A stretch of DNA of 64,000 nucleotides from Mesodorylaimus sp. YZB2_4 (Eukaryota > Nematoda > Enoplea > Dorylaimida > Dorylaimidae): assembly GCA_030248295.1 (NCBI GenBank), contig JASANH010001668.1, positions 186,001-250,000 of the forward strand, in the 5' to 3' direction. The translations under genes were made by a program, and so were the position numbers. Below the pieces are notes generated by a model. That model saw only the letters and a list, made by a program, of their open reading frames with translations, searched no databases and was not told the DNA's origin. Shown piece after piece: positions 43,222-53,859 of this stretch (positions are counted from its first letter, which is position 1; every line of letters begins with the position of its first letter).

Positions 43222-43837
43222 TCTGTATCGAGTCTGCGATGACCTCGCCATTCTCACAAAGTACCTTTGCAACCGTTTCTCTAATTGCGTTACGCTTTTT
43301 CCAGACTTAAAAAGGTACTTAGTGGGTTTTTTACCATATGCCAGACATCTGATCCTGGAACGTAAGATTGCCCGGCGCGCATCCTCTTCCAGCAAGACCT
43401 CTAACTCATGCTTTGCTTTCACCAGGGCCTCAGTGTCCAAAATGGACAATCGATCGCCATTCGCCTCAAAAGTGTCTACAGTTTGCTGTAGCCGCAGTTT
43501 CTTTTCTGTTCGACGGGAATTTACTTTGGCACAGTGCCGCATCGTTGCATCCCGTACCGCCATCTTTATGTACCACCTGACCTGTGTCGACTATCCCAAC
43601 CATGCGTTTCTGCTATTGCAGTTTCAACAGTCTCTTTGACCAAAGTCACATATGCTGGATCTTGCAAAATCATGGCATTCAACCGCCACAAACCCGGACC
43701 GCGTGGCCGAAATTCGGGGCCTTGAATCCGAAAAATAACACATTTGTGGTCGGTTAGTGGGGCACGGAATATCTGACAGTCCTCCACCTGATGCAGTAGC
43801 TCACTGGGTATCCACCAGTAATCCAAACGGCACTTAA

Positions 43838-44053
43838 AGGGCGGGTATATCGATCAGTGGTCGCGTGGTCGCGCACTTTCCCGCTAAGTGGTCGCATGGC
43901 CGCGCACATACCCTTTGAGGTGACGCCAGGTGCTCCGCCTCCAATCTCGGCCAATCAGACGCCAGGGAACAAGTGGCCCACCCCTGACTGGTCTTCTGGT
44001 CATTGAGGAGAAGACGGGAAAAATAGTCGCAGCTCCTTCCCTATACCCGCGCT
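43838..44053 (+). mobile_element. TTAA-flanked MITE (piggyBac-like ends), copy 1
   Basis: A 216-bp element inserted in the LINE endonuclease. Its ends AGGGCGGGTATA and TATACCCGCGCT are imperfect inverted repeats. TTAA flanks both sides (43834-43837 and 44054-44057). Deleting the element with one TTAA rejoins the endonuclease frame exactly (..PLVKCRLDYWWIPS). It is almost identical to 51379-51593, which lies in the opposite orientation. No coding capacity was seen, so it would depend on a transposase elsewhere. Confidence 0.85.
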
Positions 44054-44604
44054 TTAACGAGAGGATAGGGCTGCTGCCATGAGTACTGTCTGGAGATTGG
44101 ATGCACTTCCCGCCAACAGTCCACCAAATTCCAATCGGCTTGAATTGATCGCACAGCACTGACCACTGACCGCCTTGGTCGATCACGACGGCCTCCCTCC
44201 TTGTCCATTTCCGAGTCAATGGCAACGTTGAAACCCCCGCAAATAATAACTGGCAGATTCTTTGTGTTGAATAATGCAAGTACTGCACGTATGCGCTCAT
44301 AGAACTCAACTTGTACAGCCACATCATTAGGGCTGTACACATTGACCAGTACAGCATGCAGTTCCTTCATCCGAACTTCCAAGACCAGACATCTACCACT
44401 GCCATCACGCCACACCCTTGATGGCTGGACATCAGCCCCTCGCCTCAGTATCACAGCAACAGCACGACCATTGTCGGAACCGTTCGCAAAGTAAATACTT
44501 TTAGAGAAGCCCCACTGCTGCTGCCAGAAAACTTCCTGCTCTTTGATACAGTGAGTCTCCTGCAAAAAGCTGATATCAAACTCCTATCCTTCAGCCACAT
44601 AAAC

Positions 44605-44650
44605 ACCCTTCCTTCCTCCTTCCTCCTTCCTCCTTCACCCTTCCTTCTTC
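44605..44650. repeat. CTTCCT-rich microsatellite
   Basis: Irregular tandem CCTT/CCTTCCT units mark the junction between the LINE 5' side and the flank of the vWA/mucin gene. Confidence 0.7.
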
Positions 44651-44872
44651 CTTCTGACTTCCGAGCCCAGACCCCGAACGTTGGTTGAGGAAACTAAATT
44701 GTTGTACGACATACCGTAAGTTTCGCGTGATACGCTGAGCCGACTGGACACCACTGAGGAACACCATCTCGTCGTGGAGGTTCTCCTCGAACACGTCTCA
44801 CTGACATCGAACAAACAGAGTTAGTGCACGAAAAAGAACAAATAAGGATCACGCTGCAAAGATCATGTTGTT

Positions 44873-47236
44873 TCATTTCCTGGCACGGCTGCCTGGCTTG
44901 CGCGGTTTGATTACGAACTGCATGCCATGCGTGTCAGAGCCTGGCTTGCGCCCACTGCGATAATCGCTTTGGTGTGTTGGAGGCTTGGTTTTGCGGTGGG
45001 ACGTTAAGCCATCACTGTTGCCTGACCGTGAGTGTCGGCTGCCGCTGCTGCTTCGAGAGCCACCTTGACTGCCTCTTCCTTTGCGGCGATCCGGCGTTTT
45101 CAAGGCATTCATGATCATCTTCCGCCTCAGCCGTTCCTCCAAGGCTCGATTCGCAGCGAGAGAGGCTCGTTTCTTCCTGACCAAAGTGACTGCGATGGCA
45201 ACCACCACAATGATGAGCAGGAGGAGGACTCCACCCACAACACCGCCGATCAGTGCGATTGCATTCTCTTCGAACCAAGATTTGGTCGCCGTTGGAGTAG
45301 CAGTGACCTCAACTGGGCCTGCAACGTGTTGAGTAGTTGTGCTACCGATCACTGTGCCCTCTTTTGTGGGGACTGACGTCCTGTTGTGAGGAATTCGCGT
45401 CGACGAAGTTCGGATCCCAGCTGAAGTGCTTGTGGGGCTGGATACTGTCGATGATTCAGTGACAGAAGATGTAGCCGTCGAGGTCACAGAAGTTGCTTCT
45501 GTGGTTGCTGTGGTCGTGGCCACTGTAGTAGTTGTTGATGTGGTCGGTTTGATGGTTTTAGTAGTTGAAGCTGTGCTTCGGGTCCCAAACATTGTGGTCG
45601 TGAATCCAGCTGTCGTCATCGCAGTCGTGGATCCTGCACTTGCGGTTGTAGAGCCTGCAGTCGTGGTTGAGGTTCTCGTGGCTGTAGTTGATCCTGTAGT
45701 TTTCGTGGACCCCAGCGTCGTTGGAGATCCTATGGTCGTGGTTGCTCCTAGAGTCGTGGTTGCAGATCCTGTGGTCACGGTGGATCCCGAAGTTGAAGCT
45801 GGGAATCCTGTGCTCCTGGTGGACTCAGCTGTATTGATTGGTGATCCTGTGGTCGTTGTGCTTGCAGGTCCTGCTGTGATCGTGGAGTTCATGCTAACAG
45901 TTGTGGAGACACGACTCGTAGTTGTTACACCTTTCGTCTCATTCGACTTTCCTGAAGCTGTGGTGCTGTGCTGGCTGTTGCTGACTGTACTTGTAGGTGA
46001 CAAAGACGTTGCGTTGGAAGTGACTGGTTTCTCCAAGCTTGTGGTTACGATCAACTCGGAAGCAGTCGACGTCTTTGCGGCGGGCATGCTAGTCGACTTA
46101 ATCGATTCTAGCGCACTAGCCGCGGTCATGGTCATTGATCGACTGCCGCCAGTTGCAGTTCTGATCGTCAGTCCTGTCTTTGTAACTGTTGCAGAGGTGG
46201 CTGTTGGCTTGGATGAAGTTACCATTCGCGAGGCCGCCATCGTCGAACACGCAGGACACTGCATGGTTTTTTCGCAGTTTTCCATCTTTGGTGGTGGACT
46301 GATAGGATTTCTTTTGATGACGATGCCACATCTGCCTTCGGTGCATTTTCCATTCCAGGGCCACCGGCGATCACATTCATTCTGGCATTCTTCCTTCGCA
46401 CACGTAGTTGAGCTCAGGTTGACTTGCTTGCAGCGGGAGTAGTTGTCATTGAAATAATCAGGATCTTTCGACGACTGGTATTTTTCTTGTGAGCAGATTT
46501 TGTCTTTGGAATCAAGGAACCTACAGAAATGGCATAAATCTTCAACAAGGACGTTCCAAAACCCCGACGTTTCTTGAATCGCCTGTGAGAAGATCAGATC
46601 AGACCTCAGACTTTTTGCCCTTTTCTTGTTGCCCGTCACCTTTTCAACGACATCTGCCAGCTGCATCGTCACATTTTCATCTTTTTTCGATTTCGAGCTA
46701 TCAAAGATGGAGTAAATTATTGCGCCTTTCTGCCGTATCAGTTCAGCCTGCTCGACCACTCGTTCTGGATCCATGGGGAAGTCGCTGAGGTACATGATCA
46801 CGATTTTCGCTCGCGTCTTGTCTTCGAAGTCAAAGAGATCTTCGCGCACAATTCGCAAAGACTCGTGTTGCGCTCCAAATTCAGAATCCATTTTCTGAGG
46901 CGCCCACGATCGCACGAAATCATTGAATATCGTCCGCTCGCTCGTCATGTTGAGCAACAGTGCAGTGTCCTTAGTCGAATTCGCTTTGTCACTAAGATCA
47001 ACGTCCACGATACCCACTCGGACCTTATCCTGGCCAAGGTCAATTATCTGCGGCAAATGTTGTAATGATGACGCAAAATTCTTCAAAGATCCTTCCAGTT
47101 TCGAATGCGGTATGATGAATGCCATGTCGATTTTTCCACTCAGCTTTTTCGCATCTCCGAATTGAATCATCGCGAAAGCCATTAACGCGACGATCATTTC
47201 ATTCAAACACGAAGAGTGGGCATTAACGCGAGCCAT
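44873..47236 (-). CDS. vWA-like, mucin-stalk type I transmembrane protein
   Basis: A 787-aa intronless frame from the ATG at 47236 (an in-frame ATG at about 47197 would start directly at the signal peptide). Order: signal peptide (MIVALMAFAMIQFGDA); an integrin-type vWA-like domain of about 190 aa (KIDMAFIIPHS, KVRVGIVDV, AKIVIMYLSDFP); a Cys-rich segment (LCHFCRFLD, CAKEECQNECDRRW); a Thr/Ser stalk of about 300 residues with short G-S-T-T-repeat-like units; one transmembrane helix (GGVVGGVLLLLIIVVVAIAV); and a basic cytoplasmic tail rich in Arg, Ser and Gly. The canonical DxSxS metal site of vWA domains is not present at the first strand, so metal-dependent binding is doubtful. The stalk is expected to be heavily O-glycosylated. 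Nematode surface or cuticle-associated vWA proteins are the nearest analogue by architecture. No orthologue is recognised. Confidence 0.75.
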   Translation of the reverse strand: MARVNAHSSCLNEMIVALMAFAMIQFGDAKKLSGKIDMAFIIPHSKLEGSLKNFASSLQHLPQIIDLGQDKVRVGIVDVDLSDKANSTKDTALLLNMTSERTIFNDFVRSWAPQKMDSEFGAQHESLRIVREDLFDFEDKTRAKIVIMYLSDFPMDPERVVEQAELIRQKGAIIYSIFDSSKSKKDENVTMQLADVVEKVTGNKKRAKSLRSDLIFSQAIQETSGFWNVLVEDLCHFCRFLDSKDKICSQEKYQSSKDPDYFNDNYSRCKQVNLSSTTCAKEECQNECDRRWPWNGKCTEGRCGIVIKRNPISPPPKMENCEKTMQCPACSTMAASRMVTSSKPTATSATVTKTGLTIRTATGGSRSMTMTAASALESIKSTSMPAAKTSTASELIVTTSLEKPVTSNATSLSPTSTVSNSQHSTTASGKSNETKGVTTTSRVSTTVSMNSTITAGPASTTTTGSPINTAESTRSTGFPASTSGSTVTTGSATTTLGATTTIGSPTTLGSTKTTGSTTATRTSTTTAGSTTASAGSTTAMTTAGFTTTMFGTRSTASTTKTIKPTTSTTTTVATTTATTEATSVTSTATSSVTESSTVSSPTSTSAGIRTSSTRIPHNRTSVPTKEGTVIGSTTTQHVAGPVEVTATPTATKSWFEENAIALIGGVVGGVLLLLIIVVVAIAVTLVRKKRASLAANRALEERLRRKMIMNALKTPDRRKGRGSQGGSRSSSGSRHSRSGNSDGLTSHRKTKPPTHQSDYRSGRKPGSDTHGMQFVIKPRKPGSRARK

Positions 47237-48149
47237 TTTTCTAGCTTTAACGATCAAGCAACGATCAAACGCAACGATCAGACTGAACGCTCCAGCAGAC
47301 TGCACTAAGCGATGATACAACGCTAAATGATGAATTCTTCGCGTTCAAACCATCGTAGTCTACTTTACACTAGGTCGTCTTTTAGCGCCACCCAGTACCG
47401 CACCACTGAATCCAGCGCAGTCAAGGATCTTTCTTTCGTACTGCTACCGAGTTCAGGAGAGTGTTCACTGTCACTTGTGACCGCGAGGACGTTATTCTGC
47501 CTCCAGATTCCCTGATTTAGAGCGCACTGCCTTGCGTTTCGAGAAGTGCAGTCCCCTAGGAAAACATTTTGTGCTCTTTGCCCAAACAGTCATGAAGCAG
47601 CGTCCAGTAGGGTTCAATTGGTGTGAATAGAATGGTGTGATTACCAGCTGCACCTATGTACTTTTTTTGGTCGACATGACAACAGCCAATACAACTGATA
47701 TATCAGTATCGAGTAAATGACTGATCGATTAGAAAGATCGCCTTATCAAGTTGCTGCTCAGTACTGTCTAGTCAACTTGTCAAGTTGGTTGATAAGCTGA
47801 TCAGATCGATATGATCGCAGACGCTACGGCTGATATTATCGATTGACTAACTATTGTGATTATCGATTGATCAGCCGAAAGATCGAAATGATCAAGCCCA
47901 TCATATTGATCGATTGACTGATCGCTTTGATCGTGCTCATTATCAGACCAATGATGATGACTACCAATAAGTGATGGTGTCTTTGAAACTGAGACACTTG
48001 GTGCAGAAATAAAGGAGATGAAAAAGAAATCGATCTCAAGTCAGAACCATAATTTTGACTCCGATCGATGTCATGCTCAGGGAAAAATCTACATTTGGAC
48101 CGTCAAGAACTCCAACTTTGTGTTTGGGTGATGACCATAACTTGGCCCG

Positions 48150-48205
48150 GGTCGAGGCCTAGTAGATTAGGCGTCCGCCTCTCACGCTGAGTGCGCACTC
48201 GAGTT
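48150..48205 (+). repeat. SINE family B, tRNA-like head only
   Basis: GAGGCCTAGTAGATTAGGCG, CGCCTCTCACGC and GTGCGCACTC match the heads of the copies at 30478 and 30822. The body is absent. Confidence 0.55.
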
Positions 48206-48274
48206 TACATGACATAACTACGAGTACAGCCTAGCTGTATCCCCCTTTATAGCTCCCGAGAAACCAGCAATCCG

Positions 48275-48280
48275 TTTATT
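48275..48280 (-). terminator. Candidate polyadenylation signal of RGP1
   Basis: TTTATT on the + strand (AATAAA on the minus strand) lies about 160 bases past the RGP1 stop codon. Position and strand fit the gene. Confidence 0.45.
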
Positions 48281-48440
48281 ATTAGTCGACAACGCAGAAA
48301 CAGCACACCCACCCTGAAAATCCCCCTTATGTAGGATAAAATATCCCCGAATCCAAATATAAAATGAATTTTGCACAGAAAAACACATTAAGTCGCGCAT
48401 CCAAAAATAAACTCATGTCTTTCATGAACATGATATCACA

Positions 48441-51400
48441 TTAAATCCGGACCGAATACGGTTTCATCGCTCCAGCCACACCCTCAGACGCCGCCGATGC
48501 GTTTGCCGCGTGCAAAGGATTACAAGCGTACACCTTGATCGGCAAATCCCAAACCATGGTGTGAATTTCCAAGGCGGCGGGTGCCGTCCATTCTACACCG
48601 CCATCAGGATGACGAGCATATGAACCATTTATTCCATCGCTTATTACAAATTCGAAATGCAAATTCCAACGGACATTGACTGAAAAATGCATTGGGACAA
48701 CATCAGTTACTAAATTGCCGAACCCAAAAAAACCTTACCAAAATCGTTCATAAACGAGGGAGTCGCACTCAGTGGAATTTGAACGCGCAATTCGGAATTT
48801 GAACAATACAAACAGAAACCATGTTGGGTTGCGTGCGTGGTGATCAAAGGCGATCGTTGGTCTTTCACAACGAAACTTTCATCCACAGCTTGTTCATCGG
48901 TCTGAAGGCTCACTAAAAACTAAAAATAAGATTTGCACAATCAAATATCAGCTTATCAGCTGATCAGATTATCAGAAAAATATTAGCTTTTTTCTTACTT
49001 GTGAACACGCCGAAGCCGCTTGCGAAAAATCGAATGTACCAACGATATCTTCGCCTAATTTGAACGCTTTCTTCAATAAGGTCAATGTGCACACTTTACC
49101 CAATTCGTTAGTGATATTGTACGTGTCTGAAAGAAAAACAGGAGAAAGTTGTACTAAAAAGGCCTTTGGCAACAAGAAACAGAGAACTCACGTTGGCTTT
49201 TCCCAGCAGTGATCGTTTCTATCAAATCGTTGGCAATATCGATGGTTGTCGGCCGATGTTGTTGTTCGATATTCAAACATGGGTTGCTCGATGATAAATT
49301 GCCGCCTCGCAGGCACATCTCGGATAAGCCTGGAATATTGAAACGCATTATGAGAGCTCATGGCTTCTCATATATTTCAACATCAGCGACAAGAAATGCA
49401 AGGACTCAGAATATACTCAAAGTAACTTTGGATTCATGACAATGATCCGAAGTTGAAATCCGGATCCGATATTGAAATTTTTCGCAACTCGAGGAAACAG
49501 CCGAAAATGTGCCAACGACTATCTTATTTTCCGGTTTATGCATGAAAATTCTGCATATTTTTAGTTTTTGCATCATGATTGGGAATAAATTTGAATTTCC
49601 CGCCAAACTTCAAGTTTTGTGCAAAATTTGATTTGCTGCTAAATCAGTAATATGTATGTGACTAATTGCCAACAATTATAATAACCTAAAGTCCCTTATC
49701 AGTAGTTGTATGACCACGAACACAGAGCCCAAAAACTGACCATCCCATACCAGGCAATGTCAACACTCGTAACGGTACTCTTAATAATTTCACAGGACTG
49801 TTCGCGTGTTGAATACCAACGGTCAATTTGTACATATATTTGACACTAAGCCCTTTGAAGGAAGGTGGAACATCTTCGCCAGGCAACGTTTCGCTGTAAT
49901 ACACTAAAAAATATTTCGACATCAGCTACTTTTTAAAATTAGAATATCAAAATTACATGCAAAACTCACATGTCTTTGTTTGATTGGGTGCCAATTGCAA
50001 ATCGCAACACAGAATTGATGGCTTCGATGCATAAATGGCGCATCCGTTTTCGCCTGTAGGAATTAAAAAAGATTTACAAAATTTCTCATGTAGCTTCTTT
50101 GATGAAAACGTGCACCATTGGCATAAATTCAAATGAACGGTTAGCGAAACCGCAACCCATGGGAGAGGCTCGGAGACGTAAGTCCGACTCTCCGGATTTT
50201 CGCCCGAATTCCTACAGCCTTGTCATGCGCAGCGCAACGCCTGAGCATCACTTGGCAAATGTGCGCGCACATTGATTTCCCGCGCAATTCAAAAACAAAA
50301 TCCGAAATTGAAAAGGAAATTTTTCTTTATTGCCAAAATTTTGAAAACGAAGTTTTTTCAAGATATTCCTGAACACTAAAAAATACAGTTTAAAAAAAAG
50401 TGACTGGTCGATGAACAAAATTATTTTGAAAATGGGCTACCAGCGATGCTCAAGCGCTGAGTATCGAGTGCGTACGCGTCGAGCGCGCACAAGCGTTTGG
50501 TGATGTGGTATGGCCGAAGAAATCTCGCTGAAAATCGGATGTGATACGTCTCCTTCGACAATGTATATTAAAACGCCCAACTTACGTATTTGGAAATGCA
50601 AAAGCAGGAGGATCAAGGAGACGCAACCATCAAAACAATTGCAAACACAAGGGTGATTTCAGCGTCTGCTGATACTGGTAACTTTTCCTGCTAATTACGT
50701 GGATTTCCCAGTCAATAAGAGTTTTGAACGAGCGTCTGCTGAATAAGGCGGGGACCAGAAAGCTATGGATTCTGACCCAGAGTGCAGAGCCCAGGAAAAG
50801 TCTGATCGTGACCATCATGGTCATGATTGGTCTTGTTGTTTGTATGTCGGCGATAGCACCAAAGCAGTCAATGTGATACCTGATAAGTGTTTGGCAAGAG
50901 AGTAAATAGCATAGCATAGCATGTTTGGTTGCGTGTGTGCATAGGGGAAGAAGGCCGGGCCCCCAAAATGTTAAGGGTTCTCTCTCGCCTATTTTATTCA
51001 TTATCCTAAGTTATTGCCTTATCAGACGGACCTGGGTCCGGTTCCTGAATCGCGATTAACTTTAACCGGGCAGTCAAGATTCACTAGCTGATTAAGTGCC
51101 TTAAGCGGGCAGTTCACTAATTGCGTAGTTCAGGCAGGTTTAACTGGCCTTCCTGAAATCTAGTTAACCAGGCGGTTAACTAACTGGCCCGCTAAATCAC
51201 TAACTGTGCCTAGCCAACTCATATTTCTGTACTATAAGACTGCCTCAGTTTCAATTTGTTTTGAGAATTGTATCAGAAGGCAATCTGCTTGAAATCTGAT
51301 TATTTTGACTGTGAAAAAAGTCAAAAAAGAGTGACTTATACTAATCCTAAAATTATGGATGACGGAAATTAACATTACAGCGCGGGTATAGGGCAGGAGC

Positions 51401-53046
51401 TGCGACTATTTTTCCCGTCTTCTCCTCAATGACCAGAAGACCAGTCAGGGTGGGCGACTTGTTCCCTGGCGTCTGATTGGCCGAGATTGGAGGCGGAGCA
51501 CCTGGCGTCACCTCAAAGGGTATGTGCGCGGCCATGCGACCACTTAGCGGGAAAGTGCGCGACCACGCGACTACTGATCGATATACTCGCCCTTTAAACA
51601 GCGCTACCAAACCGCCTCGAGTGCCCTCATGATCGCTAATACCCCAACTAAACATTGATTGAGTGGTTGCTTGCGATTGAAGTACATGTGTCTTTGATCA
51701 CCCTGCCCATGACCATGATGTATCCTGATGCCAAAATCTTTATGCGAGCAATCTATGGCGCCAATAACGCAAGGAACATTCCTAATATCAAAGAATCCTT
51801 TTGTAATTTGCCTTTTTTTCTTTTGACAACTTGACAAACTTATTCAGCTAACGACATATAGCTAACGAAACAGCATGAACCACTTGGCTAACCCTCTATT
51901 TTGACACTGCCATTAAAAATGTCCCCAATCACTTTAAAGACAGGGCTTCTGTAAGGGTCGAGTTATCCTAATCCCAAATGAGCGACGATGTGCGGAACAG
52001 CATGTGCGTTAACTCCGACTCAGGAACGCCAGTTAAAGTTGACTGCTAAGTGATGCTAGATTTAACTGCCCAGATAAAGTTAATCGCGATTCAGGAACCG
52101 GGCCCTGGGACTCCTCATCCGACTAGAACGACGCCTTGGTAGCCCTGTTTAAGAGCAGCCTGATCATGATAGGTTTATATTGTCCGAGAAACCCCTGTAA
52201 ACTCAACAAAATAAAGACGGATCCACGCCAGTCTCACCTCTCGTTGCAACAAACGACGTTGACCCACTGGCCACATCTCGTTGTGATAACTGATGCTCTG
52301 GCTTCTTGACAAATTTGACACGATGATTATTGATCACTTCTTGGCAATGGATTTGTGCGCTACACCACTGAATTATTTCAACGCCGCGACTAAAAAAATT
52401 TTAAACAGTAACTTTATCAGGCACACCTAAAATTGTTCGACTCCCTTGTTATGGCCGAAGAAAAAAATGCCGATTCGGCCACCATCCAGTCACTCACTCA
52501 CGATCAGCCGAACAACCATGCATGCAGGAAAGAATACACAAATGCAAAAACAAACTTGATTTTTTTGACTCAGAGGGAAAAGCTTAGTACTGCAGCATAC
52601 TTTCAGAACGCATTCCGTTTGCCCGTTGAGTATTAGCTCATTTGTGAATTTAAAATTCAATCACTTTGTTAAGAACTGGATTCTAGAAACTGTATGAAAA
52701 TGAATTTCCACCCTCAATAAATCGGCATTTACTTCTGTTTTACACGCACTAGACCATGCCATAATTTTTCCGTTCAGTCGCAGTAAAATTTCCGTCAGAA
52801 ACCTGTTTTTCTCTCATTTCTTTTCGCCTTTTTCAGAATCGCGAGCTTTCCATTTCGCATGGGCCTAGTTTATTTATTTTGGATCACTCCTTACTTTTCC
52901 GATTCCTCATCCGCAACAGTTCCATTTTGTTGTTCGGAAGGATAAGAATTAGGGACGTTGCATATGATGATTTCGCATTCCACGCTTTCTCCTGCCAAAT
53001 AAACACCGCCCCGTCGACGGAATCGTCCAGTTACTTCGACAGGCAT
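48441..53046 (-). CDS. RGP1: RGP1, Ric1-Rgp1 Rab6-GEF complex subunit (RAB6A-GEF complex partner 2)
   Basis: Partner of Ric1 in the guanine-nucleotide exchange factor for Rab6, acting in retrograde traffic to the Golgi. Exons, 5' to 3': 52895-53046, 52238-52389, 49970-50053, 49751-49903, 49192-49329, 48999-49126, 48739-48919, 48441-48679. All phases agree: 1227 nt, 408 aa (human RGP1 is about 391). Visible family blocks are [12 protein letters not shown] (N-terminal arrestin-like fold), [100 protein letters not shown] and the terminal [13 protein letters not shown]. Intron 2 (50054-52237) is 2.2 kb and hosts a MITE, a Harbinger remnant and a SINE tail. Nothing in the coding sequence is broken. 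Confidence 0.93.
50430..50515 (+). repeat. SINE family B, 3' tail fragment
   Basis: TCGAGTGCG and CAAGCGTTTGGTGATGTGGTA match the 3' region of the copy at 30478-30656. It lies in RGP1 intron 2 on the opposite strand. Confidence 0.5.
51379..51593 (-). mobile_element. TTAA-flanked MITE (piggyBac-like ends), copy 2
   Basis: 215 bp in RGP1 intron 2, the reverse complement of 43838-44053. Only about four substitutions and one single-base gap separate the two, so both are recent. The right flank is TTAA (51594-51597); the left flank is TTAC, one base off. Confidence 0.85.
51604..51837 (-). pseudogene. PIF/Harbinger transposase fragment
   Basis: An open frame of 77 codons contains [18 protein letters not shown], then MYFNRKQ. 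These are the first catalytic Asp region and the downstream NRK motif of Harbinger/HARBI1 DDE nucleases. No helix-turn-helix or later catalytic residues were found nearby, so it is a remnant. It lies beside MITE copy 2, but the TTAA flanks of that MITE do not match Harbinger's 3-bp target, so the two are probably unrelated. Confidence 0.72.
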
Positions 53047-53630
53047 TATTTCCCAGATCCTGCTGGGCAAGAATTTACCGTCCGTTTGGACACGTTGCAG
53101 GCACCAATGTGATTACTCCCGGTTGCAGCAGACAACTTTGTGTAAACACATCTGAACCTTAGATTATGTACTGTACACTGTAGCTCCAACCTTTTTAAAT
53201 TTTGACTCCCGTGCGGCGCCGTATGCGTTCGAAATGCTGTAACCCGTCCTAGTGGTGCAGCATGACACTGTCGCATCAAGAATCAACGGACTATGCATGA
53301 CCACTCATGGTCAATAAGGCGCAAGGCACAACTCCTCTCCCACGTCCACTCTCCACATTGCCTTGGCAAATCGATAAGGCAAACTGAAACGAGTTGCCCT
53401 AACTAATTACACTCGAGATTGTTCGCTGGCAGGTGGTACCTGGCTGCGTCGGCTACCCGATACGTGTTGATCGTTGTCAAGGCACTGCTTATTCCTTTCC
53501 TTGTTGTTATTTGTACAACGTACCCGCGCACTTTCCCTTTTCCTTCAATTCCGTGCTTGCAGGCGCAGATTCCGCACAAACTTCTTGGTTTTTTTCAATG
53601 ATAGTACTTTTGATTGAACGATTCTTCTTC
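53047..53630. other. Upstream region of RGP1 with LINE tail
   Basis: Contains the RGP1 promoter side and a LINE 3' fragment (53165-53300). An open frame at 53433-53630 runs into the cuticlin-like exon but has no clear family signature of its own. Confidence 0.5.
53165..53300 (-). mobile_element. LINE 3'-end fragment
   Basis: GCGTTCGAAATGCTGTAACC and TGACACTGTCGCATCAAGAATC match the 3' end of the LINE near 40845-40910 in the same orientation. It is a 5'-truncated copy. Confidence 0.65.
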
Positions 53631-53774
53631 AGCGCATTGACTACGGCCAGCATAACAGCCACCTTCCCCATGCCCCAATGCTCGTACACAATTCGTAAAG
53701 ATCAAATCGATGGAGAAATTCTGAGATATGCACGAGTGGGCGAACAAGTCGTGCACAGGTGGGAGTGCGACACT
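53631..53774 (+). CDS. Orphan cuticlin-like (ZP-domain) exon
   Basis: An exon between a pyrimidine-rich acceptor (CTTCTTCAG at 53622-53630) and the donor GTAAGT at 53775. Its translation, with the block MPQCSYTIRKDQIDGE and then YARVGEQVVHRWECDT, matches the region of nematode cuticlins that links the two halves of the ZP domain (pattern MPxCxYxxxxGxxxGxxxxxAxVGxxVxHxWxCD). Cuticlins are secreted or membrane-tethered cuticle components. The expected next exon with further conserved Cys was not found within about 1 kb; a LINE tail lies immediately downstream. This may be part of a gene with long introns, or a relic. Confidence 0.6.
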
Positions 53775-53859
53775 GGTAAGTTATAGTCTGGGATTTGCTT
53801 CAGCCGGACCATGGTAGGAAGCTAATTTTCGAGCATAGTACAGCGAGCGAGCATAGTAT

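Larger units (their letters stand above)
40747..44600 (-). mobile_element. Degenerate non-LTR retrotransposon (LINE) with endonuclease and reverse transcriptase
   Basis: Reads 5' to 3' on the minus strand. The APE-type endonuclease (about 44565-43570) has LQETH, VNVYSPND and, after the MITE, LDYWWIPSELL and SDH-like (TDHKCV) motifs. It is followed by a basic linker and the reverse transcriptase (about 43010-42316) with LIPKPGKD, TGFVAGRYIGENIR and QYADD (YADD at 42451-42462). A C-terminal region (about 42144-40920) has FLWGG and FQFKILHRIL. The 3' end is an A-run at about 40747-40755. Several frame changes and stops make it non-functional. The C-terminal motifs resemble the L1/Tx1 group, but the clade is an inference. 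The 5' end is truncated or blurred by a CTTCCT microsatellite. Its 3' part recurs at 53165-53300, 53860-54025 and 56045-56235. Confidence 0.85.
47237..48440. other. Intergenic, with a GATC-rich stretch and SINE head
   Basis: No gene was seen. About 47700-47960 is unusually dense in GATC/ATCGATT words. 48150-48205 holds the 5' part of a SINE of family B. Confidence 0.55.

Noticed and set aside
45426..46442. Long plus-strand open frame (338 codons) opposite the vWA/mucin gene
   Set aside because: It is antisense to the Thr/Ser-rich stalk, whose repetitive codons leave the reverse frame open. Its Val-rich translation has no domain, and the minus-strand frame is longer with a signal peptide and transmembrane helix.
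53433..53560. Glycoprotein-hormone-like PGCVGYPIRVDRCQG stretch before the cuticlin exon
   Set aside because: The short Cys spacing recalls cystine-knot hormones, but later knot cysteines are missing and the frame runs straight into unrelated sequence.
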